Positions 17,268 to 23,982 of a stretch of 57,793 nt of DNA are shown here, in pieces. This stretch comes from an uncultured Bacteroides sp. (lineage in GTDB: Bacteria; Bacteroidota; Bacteroidia; Bacteroidales; Bacteroidaceae). The notes below the pieces were generated by a model. That model was not told where the DNA came from, searched no databases, and saw only the letters and a list, made by a program, of their open reading frames with translations. Each line of letters begins with the position of its first letter. Within the stretch, counting starts at the first letter, position 1. The stretch lies in the NCBI GenBank assembly GCA_949292025.1, contig CASEYC010000030.1:1-57793 (forward strand), in the 5' to 3' direction. The position numbers were made by a program, and so were the translations under genes.

Positions 17268-17492
17268 TTACCTGCGTCTCCTTAACCGAGTCAAATCATT
17301 CTCTGCGGCTATTGCTATTTGTCGTTGCAACTCTCCGCTTCTCTGTTGTGAGATGCGTCCACGATAAGCATAATCAGCTGCCAAATCCGTTAGGTAATCA
17401 GCGCGGAATCTTATCTGGTCTGCTTGCCCAAACCCCGTTCTTCTTGCTGCGGCGCGGCTTCCGCCTCTCACTCCTCCTGCACTCTTAGCCAT
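17268..17492 (-). CDS. Small tagged Arg-rich phage protein, unknown
   Basis: This 74-residue protein begins MAKSAGGVRGGSRAAARRTG and ends in a basic tail TRLRRRR. The body is a predicted helix rich in Arg, Gln and Ala (DYLTDLAADYAYRGRISQQR), so nucleic acid binding is possible. Its ATG lies within the last codons of the ParB-like gene (overlap of eight bases). Together with the two following genes it forms the tagged group. Function unknown. Confidence 0.62.
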   Translation of the reverse strand: MAKSAGGVRGGSRAAARRTGFGQADQIRFRADYLTDLAADYAYRGRISQQRSGELQRQIAIAAENDLTRLRRRR

Positions 17493-17508
17493 TGTTGCCT
17501 CCTTTCTT
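17464..17508 (-). repeat. 45 bp direct repeat, copy 2
   Basis: Identical to 17203-17247. This copy also encodes the last codons of the ParB-like gene (KKGGNNG), which suggests it is the original and the other copy the duplicate. Confidence 0.95.
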
Positions 17509-18585
17509 TTTAGTTACTCTGTTCGTCATGAACTGCTCCACGTACAATACATTGTTTTGCAAGCAGATTTCACGTATCCTTTCACCGCCGCCGTAGACTA
17601 TCATGTTCGGCTTGTCAAGCCCTGATATGTCGCGGGCGATGTCTATCTCCTGTTTCAAATATTCTTCTCTATCAGCATATCCACGTGTGGCGAAAGCGTT
17701 ATAACCTTGCGGAATGCCCAGCTTGTTATATTCGTAGAACTTCCGCGCTACGTTCAAATCCGCGTACACCCTCGCCCCGCATTCTTGCCAAAATCGGGCA
17801 ATCCAGCGTTTCATGTAGATGAGCTGTAGGCCGTAGGCCACGGGCGTGGTGTCGAACAGCGAAAGGTTCGGCTCCACAAGTTCCGTGCAACCGCCCTGCA
17901 AAGGCTTGGCGGGGTCGTTCCATATATTCGTGAAACGGTAGTCCTCCACGTAGAAATGATAGGTTTGTATGCCTTTCTTCAAGCGGGTGTCCGTGCCCCA
18001 TCCGGAGAAGGGGAGTAACAAGCCATTATTAGGCTGGCGGTCTGTCCTCAGCGTGGGAATATCGTAGGCGTTGTCGCTGTCGTAGATGCGGTCGGCAAGC
18101 ATGAGAGAGGCGATGTCGAATTTTTCCTCTCCTTCCTTCTTCTCCTCTTCTTTCGCCTTGGCTGGTTTCGGGGCTTCCTCTTTCGGCTCCTGCCACACGT
18201 CGAAGCCCCAATCGTCCAGTTCCTCCGCATCCCACTCGTTGGCCAATGCGTCCCAGTCGTTGTCCCCGAAGGGGTTGTTGTCCTGTATGAGCATCTGCCG
18301 CAACTTCTCCGGCGGGGTGTCGGCGGGCAGGATGCAGCACGGCACTTCCTTCCAGCCGAGTTCCCGGTAAGCTTGCAAACGCATGTTCCCGCCGACGACC
18401 ACGTAGCCCCCGCCGTGGGGCACGACAAGCAGGTCGCGCGCCTCGGTCATTTCCGGAAGCTCGCGGATGCTCTTCACCAGCTTGCAGAACTTCTCCTTCC
18501 GCATCGTGCGGGGGTTGCGGGGCAAGCCTTCTATCTGCCCCTCGTTGGCGAACACTTTGGATATGTCTATTCTCTGCCTTTCCAT
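17485..18585 (-). CDS. ParB-like domain fused to DUF4417-like domain
   Basis: This 366-residue protein has a ParB-type N-terminal domain (residues about 5-115, with PHGGGYVVVGGNMRLQAYRE and IQDNNPFGDND), an acidic-basic linker (130-155, KEEEKKEGEE), and a C-terminal domain (about 185-350) with YHFYVEDYRFTNIW and LSLFDTTPVAYGLQLIYMKR as in DUF4417. Phage ParB-like proteins act as CTP-dependent clamps or nucleases or help regulate and package DNA; the fusion's role is unknown. The ATG at 18585 is favoured because the promoter element lies at 18591-18598, which implies a nearly leaderless message. It leads the tagged-gene, terminase and portal operon. Confidence 0.75.
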   Translation of the reverse strand: MERQRIDISKVFANEGQIEGLPRNPRTMRKEKFCKLVKSIRELPEMTEARDLLVVPHGGGYVVVGGNMRLQAYRELGWKEVPCCILPADTPPEKLRQMLIQDNNPFGDNDWDALANEWDAEELDDWGFDVWQEPKEEAPKPAKAKEEEKKEGEEKFDIASLMLADRIYDSDNAYDIPTLRTDRQPNNGLLLPFSGWGTDTRLKKGIQTYHFYVEDYRFTNIWNDPAKPLQGGCTELVEPNLSLFDTTPVAYGLQLIYMKRWIARFWQECGARVYADLNVARKFYEYNKLGIPQGYNAFATRGYADREEYLKQEIDIARDISGLDKPNMIVYGGGERIREICLQNNVLYVEQFMTNRVTKKKGGNNG

Positions 18586-18590
18586 AATGA

Positions 18591-18663
18591 CAAAGGTACG
18601 GAAATGCGGCGTGGATGTGGAATATGATGGAGCAGGAAACGAAACAACCGCCCGATTGTTCGG
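18591..18663 (-). promoter_or_regulatory. Prophage dyad-box promoter 3 (ParB-terminase operon)
   Basis: On the minus strand TACCTTTG lies at 18591-18598 and the dyad CGAAACAA-N8-TTGTTCGG at 18640-18663. The offset is 49 bases, the same as in the other copies. Only five bases separate the element from the ATG. Confidence 0.68.
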
Positions 18664-18689
18664 AATGGGGATTCTTAGGGGCATGAAAA

Positions 18690-18777
18690 AACTACCTATA
18701 GGTAGTTGGGTAACTACCTATAAGTAGTTGGGCATTTACCTATAGGTAGTCTGGAAACTACCTGTTGGCAGCGGGTC
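18690..18777. repeat. Palindromic tandem array A (4 x 22 bp)
   Basis: Four 22 bp units start at 18690, 18712, 18734 and 18756. The core ACTACCTATAGGTAGT is a perfect 16 bp palindrome in unit 1, slightly changed in units 2 and 3, and decayed in unit 4. The array fills the gap between the HU-like gene stop and the dyad-box promoter of the ParB-like gene. Confidence 0.93.
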
Positions 18778-19255
18778 ATCCGAAAGAGCCGTCGTCTCCC
18801 GAACCTGCCCCTGAACCTCCCGTGTCTTCGGGGTCGTCGGGCAGCGTCTCGCCCTTCTTGGCCACGCGGCGGAAGGTCAGGCCGCCCAGTCCCTTGGTGG
18901 TGGCCTCGGACACGAACTTGCCAGGGCGGTACTGGATGCTCACGCCCGTGATGTTGGCGGTGGTGAAGTCCTTCTCTGTGTCCGCGCCCGTGCTTTGGAT
19001 TTGCAACTGGAAGCTTCCAAGGTTCTCGGCGCGGACAATCTTGCCGTTGGCCAGGTGCTTGTTGAGCTGCTTGATGAAGGCGCGTATGGCGGCCAGCACG
19101 TCCGCGTCGGTCAAGGTGGTGGCGTATGCGATGTCCTCGGCCATTTCGTCCAGGGTAACTTCGCCGCTGGCCTGTGCCTTGGCATAATACTTCTTCGGCG
19201 CGTCCGGGTTGCCCGGCTCGCTGCTCATGTGTGCCAGTGAATAGTTTACGCTCAT
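18776..19255 (-). CDS. HU/IHF-like DNA-binding protein (HU-HIG type)
   Basis: This 159-residue protein has an HU-like body (residues about 1-125: LDEMAEDIAYATTLTDADVLAAIRAF, then LGSFQLQIQSTG and FRRVAKKGETLPDDPED) and an acidic Gly-rich tail (DTGGSGAGSGDDGSFG). Bacteroidales and their phages carry many such HU-HIG proteins, which bend or compact DNA. Here it may organise phage DNA or act in regulation. Its promoter and dyad box lie inside the end of the upstream gene. The stop codon overlaps the last unit of palindromic array A. Confidence 0.82.
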   Translation of the reverse strand: MSVNYSLAHMSSEPGNPDAPKKYYAKAQASGEVTLDEMAEDIAYATTLTDADVLAAIRAFIKQLNKHLANGKIVRAENLGSFQLQIQSTGADTEKDFTTANITGVSIQYRPGKFVSEATTKGLGGLTFRRVAKKGETLPDDPEDTGGSGAGSGDDGSFG

Positions 19256-19287
19256 TGTCTTTGTCTACTTTCTTTGGGGATATTGGG

Positions 19288-19800
19288 TTAATAATCTCCC
19301 CAAAGGTACGGATAATCCTTCGCCTGCGAGCATCCGGCGTTGCCGTTTCCGGAACAAGCCCCCGGTTGTTCACTATTGGCGCAATCCTTTATCCGGCGGA
19401 CGAGCTTTTCGTATATGCCCCGTATTTCTTCCTTGTAGCGGTTGTACACGTCATAATAGGATGTGGATGTCTTTTTGTTGTTCGAGATTACGCATGGAGA
19501 TATTCCGGGTATGGTTCGGGCTATGGCCGCGCGCAGCCCGTCGGGCATCTTGCCGCCTGCCAACGCGCCCGGCGCGTACAAGAAGAGGATGATGAATATG
19601 AATTTCATGCGCGCGTAGGCTTTCCCGGGCTGTCCTCCTTCATCCCCGTCCATGATTTCGTTGAACCAAGCATACAAGGCGGGTATCATCGCATAGTCGC
19701 AGAGCATCGGGCGGGAAAGCCTCGTTTCCCGCTCCGACAGCACAGACTTCATCCTGCGTATTTCCCTGATTTCCGAAATGCACGAAAAGTCCTTTTCCAT
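19288..19800 (-). CDS. Unknown prophage protein under a palindromic operator
   Basis: This 170-residue protein starts MEKDFSCISEIREIRRMKSV at 19800. The ATG is chosen because the promoter lies just upstream at 19821-19851. There is one hydrophobic segment (FIFIILFLYAPGALAGG, about residues 72-88), which could be a membrane segment or a signal, followed by a Cys-containing C-terminal part (CANSEQPGACSGNGNAGC). It lies between integrase and HU-like gene, a place often used for regulators or lysogeny functions. No family is recognised. Confidence 0.6.
   Translation of the reverse strand: MEKDFSCISEIREIRRMKSVLSERETRLSRPMLCDYAMIPALYAWFNEIMDGDEGGQPGKAYARMKFIFIILFLYAPGALAGGKMPDGLRAAIARTIPGISPCVISNNKKTSTSYYDVYNRYKEEIRGIYEKLVRRIKDCANSEQPGACSGNGNAGCSQAKDYPYLWGDY
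19301..19373 (-). promoter_or_regulatory. Prophage dyad-box promoter 4 (HU-like gene)
   Basis: On the minus strand TACCTTTG lies at 19301-19308 and the dyad CGGAACAA-N8-TTGTTCAC at 19350-19373, again with an offset of 49 bases. It lies within the 3' end of the upstream gene and gives the HU-like gene a leader of about 40 bases. Confidence 0.65.
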
Positions 19801-19810
19801 AGAGATATAG

Positions 19811-19857
19811 ATTTTATTTGCGAAGTTACTAAGAATAACGGGATTCGCAAATAAAAT
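19811..19857 (-). promoter_or_regulatory. Promoter overlapped by 14 bp inverted repeat operator
   Basis: Perfect 14 bp arms ATTTTATTTGCGAA (19811-19824) and TTCGCAAATAAAAT (19844-19857) are separated by 19 bases. On the minus strand the -33 TTTG (19848-19851) and a -7 element TAACTTCG (19821-19828) are spaced by 19 bases and lie inside or across the arms. A dimeric repressor bound to both arms would block this promoter. Confidence 0.7.
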
Positions 19858-19896
19858 CGCGTGCATTTCCATGGAATAATAGGATAACACAAAATA

Positions 19897-19916
19897 GGGC
19901 GCGTCATTCCGCGCCC
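19897..19916 (-). terminator. Terminator at integrase stop
   Basis: A perfect 7 bp stem GGGCGCG with CGCGCCC, loop of six, overlaps the integrase stop codon, and on the minus strand is followed by TATTTTG. This is a plausible integrase terminator. Confidence 0.65.
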
Positions 19917-21124
19917 TCCATCTCCCCGAACACATATTCCAGCAACTTGTAATTCGCCTCGTTGACGGGCGAGAAGTCCCTTTTGATGTAAAGCTCCGTC
20001 ACCCGCATGGACTGGTCCGTATGGTTCAGCATCAGGTTGACCGTCCATCGATCGATGCCCGCCTCGTTGGCGGCTATCGTGGCAAGGCTGTGGCGTGCCG
20101 CGTAGAATTGGAGCTTCTCGATGCCCAGTTCTTTCCCGATTTCCTTCAAACCTATGTTGATTGCACGGTTCAGTTCGGCCATATCGACAAACCTTTCATG
20201 GAAGTTGAACACCCTTTCCTTCCCCCGGTATTTTCCCACCAGACCCTTGATAATCGGATGCACCCGCACCACCATCTTCGCCTTGTCGTTCCGCCTGTCC
20301 TTCGTCTTCGTGCGGCAATAGGTGATATATTCCCCGTCGTATTCCACGGCATTGTACAAGTCCGCCGAGTTCATCCCCAGCAGGCAGAATGACAGCTTGA
20401 AGCAATCTAATGCTAAGTCTCTACGGCATTGTTTCCCTTTAACGAGCATTCCTGAACAAGGAAGGGCAAATATGGACCGTATCTGCTCCGTGGTCAGCGC
20501 ACGCTTCTCTGCCACATTCTGATATTTCGGCTTATATTTGTGAAGGCTCTGCTTGATGCGGATGATGTCGTTGTCCTCGTCGTTGTAGTAATCCCTCGCC
20601 TCGTTGAACAGCCGGACGATGGAGGACGTGTATAGCGACTGCGCCCTTGGCTTTCCGGCAAGCCATTCCTCATATTGCTTCATCGTCCGAGCCGTCACCT
20701 CGCTGCAAAGGATGTGCTCGCGCTCGAAGAACATGCAGAAGGAATTGATGGCCGCCTGGTAATTCTTCACCCCTTTCAAGTTCGGATGTTGCAGGCACCA
20801 CTTCCGCGCGAAGGCCACGAAATCTATCCCGCCAGCATCCCTCTTGCTCTCCTTCAGGTACGCCACCACGTCATCTATGGGCATTTCGTTCAGTTCCAGG
20901 TTGAGCGGTGCAATCTTCTCCCGGTACGCCTTGATAAGCTCGTCGCACTTGTCTATCACCTGCTGGTTCTTTATCTTGAACCCTGCCGTCATGTCCTTCT
21001 TGGTGACGTACATCGTGGTGGAGATATACCTCACCTTTCGGTTATGCGTCAGCCGGATAAGCACATTCCACGTCTTGTCGGCTCGCATCTTGTCTTTCTT
21101 GATTGTATATTTCAGTGTTGCCAT
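19904..21124 (-). CDS. Prophage tyrosine recombinase (integrase)
   Basis: This 406-residue protein starts MATLKYTIKKDKMRADKTWN. It has an N-terminal Arm DNA-binding domain (about residues 1-80), a SAM-like core-binding domain (about 95-195) and a catalytic domain (about 215-395). Visible catalytic parts are the box with FYAARHSLATIA, the NHTD segment and the nucleophile Tyr in TELYIKRDFS. The box position usually His is Tyr, as in many Bacteroidetes integrases. It integrates the phage at the tRNA-His gene, whose 3' end lies 163 bases upstream of the ATG. Two 11 bp direct repeats in the gap are likely arm sites. Confidence 0.93.
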   Translation of the reverse strand: MATLKYTIKKDKMRADKTWNVLIRLTHNRKVRYISTTMYVTKKDMTAGFKIKNQQVIDKCDELIKAYREKIAPLNLELNEMPIDDVVAYLKESKRDAGGIDFVAFARKWCLQHPNLKGVKNYQAAINSFCMFFEREHILCSEVTARTMKQYEEWLAGKPRAQSLYTSSIVRLFNEARDYYNDEDNDIIRIKQSLHKYKPKYQNVAEKRALTTEQIRSIFALPCSGMLVKGKQCRRDLALDCFKLSFCLLGMNSADLYNAVEYDGEYITYCRTKTKDRRNDKAKMVVRVHPIIKGLVGKYRGKERVFNFHERFVDMAELNRAINIGLKEIGKELGIEKLQFYAARHSLATIAANEAGIDRWTVNLMLNHTDQSMRVTELYIKRDFSPVNEANYKLLEYVFGEMEGAE

Positions 21125-21129
21125 AACAT

Positions 21130-21151
21130 TGGGTAAACAATGGGTAAACAA
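21130..21151 (-). repeat. Tandem 11 bp repeat upstream of integrase
   Basis: TGGGTAAACAA is repeated exactly at 21130-21140 and 21141-21151, just before the integrase start. It lies between the integrase and the att site, so arm-type sites for integrase or excisionase are likely. Confidence 0.7.
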
Positions 21152-21286
21152 ATTTGCTCTACTTGTAGCGTTTTTAATGCACTTGTAAAACCATCCTTTC
21201 GCCTCATTTCTGAATACTCCTGCCGCAAAGCCTTGGAATATAGCAGAAAAGAGGAGAACCGTTACCGATTTTCCTCTTTTCTTGCG

Positions 21287-21361
21287 GGTGGCAGATGGGA
21301 CTCGAACCCACGACATTCAGAACCACAATCTGACGCTCTAACCAACTGAACTACAGCCACC
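21287..21361 (-). tRNA. tRNA-His (GTG), prophage attachment site
   Basis: On the minus strand the cloverleaf reads GTGGCTG (acceptor), GTTC stem, anticodon loop TTGTGGT with anticodon GTG, T arm GTGGG-TTCGAGT-CCCAT, and 3' end CTGCCAC plus C73. The encoded G at 21361 pairs with C73 as required for tRNA-His. CCA is not encoded. The acceptor stem has a U6-U67 mismatch. The 3' end faces the integrase, so this is the attachment site; the 3' half may come from the phage. Confidence 0.93.
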
Positions 21362-21388
21362 ATGTTAGTGCATCTCTCAAATGCGGTG

Positions 21389-21419
21389 CAAAGATAGGCA
21401 TTATTTTCTAACTGGCAAA
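21389..21419 (-). promoter_or_regulatory. tRNA-His promoter
   Basis: TTTG-N19-TATCTTTG on the minus strand, a perfect Bacteroides promoter; the tRNA starts 28 bases downstream of the -7 element. Confidence 0.75.
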
Positions 21420-21507
21420 GAAACGCGAGTTTTTTTTGCAAAAAATCTTTGTTTTTCCCTTCTATGGGGATTTGATGCCTGTCGGAGATTAAATTTTCGC
21501 CCAAATG

Positions 21508-21538
21508 TTTCCTGTGTTACGGAAAAGCCTTATATTTG
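21508..21538 (+). promoter_or_regulatory. Promoter of the cobalamin operon
   Basis: TTTC-N19-TATATTTG places the transcript start near 21545, right at the start of the riboswitch. Confidence 0.7.
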
Positions 21539-21545
21539 CCGCCGA

Positions 21546-21735
21546 ATTGGTTCCTGCTCCCCACGTACTCGGGGAGGGGATTAAAAGGGAACCGGGTGAG
21601 AATCCCGGACAGTCCCGCTGCTGTGAAACTCTACATAAACTTTCTGAAGAATACTCAGTACCACTGATGCGCTTCTGCATCGGGAAGGTTTCAGAAAGGG
21701 AGTCAGTCAGAAGACCTGCCATCATTCATTAAGTC
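21546..21735 (+). promoter_or_regulatory. Cobalamin riboswitch
   Basis: The conserved core is clear: GGGAACCGGGTGAGAATCCC, then GGACAGTCCCGCTGCTGTGA (21598-21625 region), and the 3' element AGTCAGTCAGAAGACCTGCC. It precedes a TonB-dependent receptor, as usual for B12 transporters. Binding of adenosylcobalamin would reduce expression. A small hairpin CTTCTC/GAGGAG at about 21739-21759 may be part of the expression platform. Confidence 0.95.
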
Positions 21736-21794
21736 ATTTCTTCTCCGTGGATAGAGGAGGTGGCACTTGTTTTTCAATTTATTAAAGAAAGAAC

Positions 21795-23807
21795 ATGGGT
21801 AAGCAGTTTTTGGCTGCTCTCTGTATGTTTTGTGCCGGGTTCCCTGCGGGGGGAAGTATGCCTGTGTGCGCACAAAACAGGCTGGACAGTTTGCAGCAGT
21901 TGGCAGAAGTGGTGGTGACGGCAAGAGTCCTTTCCAAAGAAGTGATTCCCGTCCAACAACTATCGGGGGAACGCTTGCAGCGGTTGGGCGCGCATAGCGT
22001 GGCCGATGCTGTGCGCTATTTCTCGGGCGTCCAAATCAAGGATTACGGCGGGGTGGGCGGACTGAAGACCGTGAATGTCCGCAGCATGGGCACCAACCAC
22101 GTCGGGGTGTTCTATGACGGCATAGAATTGGGGAACGCGCAGAACGGCACAGTCGATTTGGGACGCTTCTCGTTGGATAACATGGAAGCTGTGACCCTCT
22201 ACAATGGGCAGAAGGGCTCTGTCTTCCAGCCGGCCAAAGACTATGCCTCGGCGGCCAGCATCTACCTGCGGGCGCGTACACCCCGTTTTGCCCCCGGCGA
22301 GAAACACAAGGCCAAAGCGACTTTCAAGACCGGCTCTTTCGGGGTGGTGAATCCTGCTGTCTTGTGGGACAGGAAGCTGGGCGAGAATTTCAGTTCGTCG
22401 GTAAGCGCGGAATACCTGTACACTACCGGACGGTATAAGTTCACCTATCGCGTGGCCGATGGGTATGACACGACGGCGGTCCGCCGCAATGGCGACGTGC
22501 AGGCCCTCCGGTTGGAAGGGGGCCTTTTCGGTCAGTCGAAAGGCGGGCATTGGCGGGCCAAGGCCTACCTCTACCGTTCGGAACGAGGCTATCCGGGCGC
22601 GGTGGTCAAGAACAAGTTCAGCCATGAAGACCGCCAATGGGATACGAATGTTTTTGCACAAGCCTCTTTCCGGAAAGAGTATGCAGGGAGATACAGCCTG
22701 TTGCTGAATGCCAAGTATGCTTATGACTATTTACATTATCTGGCCGACCCTGGGCGTGACGAGGCCCTGATGTATGTCAACAACCATTATTACCAGCACG
22801 AGGCGTATGTCTCCGTGGCCAACCGTTACTCCATCCTGCCAGCCTGGGAAGTAGGGCTTTCCGCCGACCACCAGTTCAACCTGCTGAATGCCGACCTGAC
22901 AGATTTCGTCTTTCCCCGCAGGCACACGCAACTGCTGGCGGTTGCCACGGCTTTCCGCCTCTCCCGGCTGGAGATGCAGGCCAGCTTGTTGGGCACTTTC
23001 GTGCAAGACCACGTGCGGGACGGGGGCGGGGCTGCGGAACACCAGATGGAGTGGATGCCCACAGCCTTGGTGTCGTTCCGGCCTTTTCCGGATGCCGGTT
23101 TCAGTTTGCGGGCTTTCTGCAAGCGCATTTTCCGGATGCCGACGCTGAACGACCTCTACTATACCTTTATCGGAAACATCGACTTGAAACCTGAGTACAC
23201 CAACCAGTACAACCTGGGCCTGACGTATGCCAAGGAATGGAGCGGCCGGTGGCTGCGCCGTCTGGAGTTTCAGGCGGATGCCTATTACAACGAGGTGGAG
23301 AACAAGATTGTAGCCATGCCCACCTCCAATTTCTTCCGTTGGACTATGGTCAACCTGGGGAAGGTGGAAATCCGTGGCCTCGACTTGGCCGTGCAGACGG
23401 ACTGGCAGTGGGGGAAAGACCTCCTCCTGTCGGGGCGGCTGAACTATACTTATCAGAAGGCGCAGGACTTTACCGACCCGGCCGATGCGTATTACGGCGG
23501 GCAGATTCCTTACATTCCCTGGCACAGCGGTTCGGCGGCGCTTAACCTGGACTGGCGGAGTTGGGAGATGAATTACAGTTTCATCTACACGGGCGAGCGC
23601 TATTCGTCGCGGGCCAATATCCCTGCCAATTACCTCTTGCCGTGGTACACCAGTGATTTGTCCCTGGCCCGCACCCTGGGTTTGGGCGGGGGAGACTTGA
23701 AGCTGACGCTGGAAGTGAACAACCTCTTCAACCAACAATATGAAGTCGTCATCTGCTATCCGATGCCGGGTATCAATTTCAAGGTCATCGCACAATATAC
23801 TTTTTAG
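21795..23807 (+). CDS. btuB: TonB-dependent cobalamin receptor, BtuB family
   Basis: This 670-residue protein has a signal peptide (residues 1-26), a TonB-box-like segment LAEVVVTARVL, a plug domain (about 40-160, with VNVRSMGTNHVGVFYDGIEL) and a beta-barrel ending in aromatic F (KVIAQYTF). It lies directly under a cobalamin riboswitch and next to BtuG-like lipoproteins, so the substrate is vitamin B12 or a related corrinoid. It imports the ligand across the outer membrane with TonB energy. Bacteroidales often carry several BtuB copies; which one this is cannot be told. Confidence 0.93.
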   Translation: MGKQFLAALCMFCAGFPAGGSMPVCAQNRLDSLQQLAEVVVTARVLSKEVIPVQQLSGERLQRLGAHSVADAVRYFSGVQIKDYGGVGGLKTVNVRSMGTNHVGVFYDGIELGNAQNGTVDLGRFSLDNMEAVTLYNGQKGSVFQPAKDYASAASIYLRARTPRFAPGEKHKAKATFKTGSFGVVNPAVLWDRKLGENFSSSVSAEYLYTTGRYKFTYRVADGYDTTAVRRNGDVQALRLEGGLFGQSKGGHWRAKAYLYRSERGYPGAVVKNKFSHEDRQWDTNVFAQASFRKEYAGRYSLLLNAKYAYDYLHYLADPGRDEALMYVNNHYYQHEAYVSVANRYSILPAWEVGLSADHQFNLLNADLTDFVFPRRHTQLLAVATAFRLSRLEMQASLLGTFVQDHVRDGGGAAEHQMEWMPTALVSFRPFPDAGFSLRAFCKRIFRMPTLNDLYYTFIGNIDLKPEYTNQYNLGLTYAKEWSGRWLRRLEFQADAYYNEVENKIVAMPTSNFFRWTMVNLGKVEIRGLDLAVQTDWQWGKDLLLSGRLNYTYQKAQDFTDPADAYYGGQIPYIPWHSGSAALNLDWRSWEMNYSFIYTGERYSSRANIPANYLLPWYTSDLSLARTLGLGGGDLKLTLEVNNLFNQQYEVVICYPMPGINFKVIAQYTF

Positions 23808-23828
23808 TGAATTTCGTTAAGTTCATGG

Positions 23829-23916
23829 GCGTTACATCCCTATTGTAACGGCGTTTCATCCCTATTGTAACGGCGTTACATCCATACTGTAACGGTAACA
23901 CCCCCGTACTGCGACG
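23829..23916. repeat. Palindromic tandem array B (4 x 22 bp)
   Basis: Units start at 23829, 23851, 23873 and 23895. The unit has 7 bp arms CGTTACA-N7-TGTAACG; unit 2 has one change, unit 4 is decayed. It lies 21 bases after the btuB stop and 66 bases before the next gene of the operon. Confidence 0.93.
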
Positions 23917-23982
23917 GCATAGGTATGCCTGATAGGGGATTACGGATTTCATATACTATTAATAACATTCAATCATATAGAA

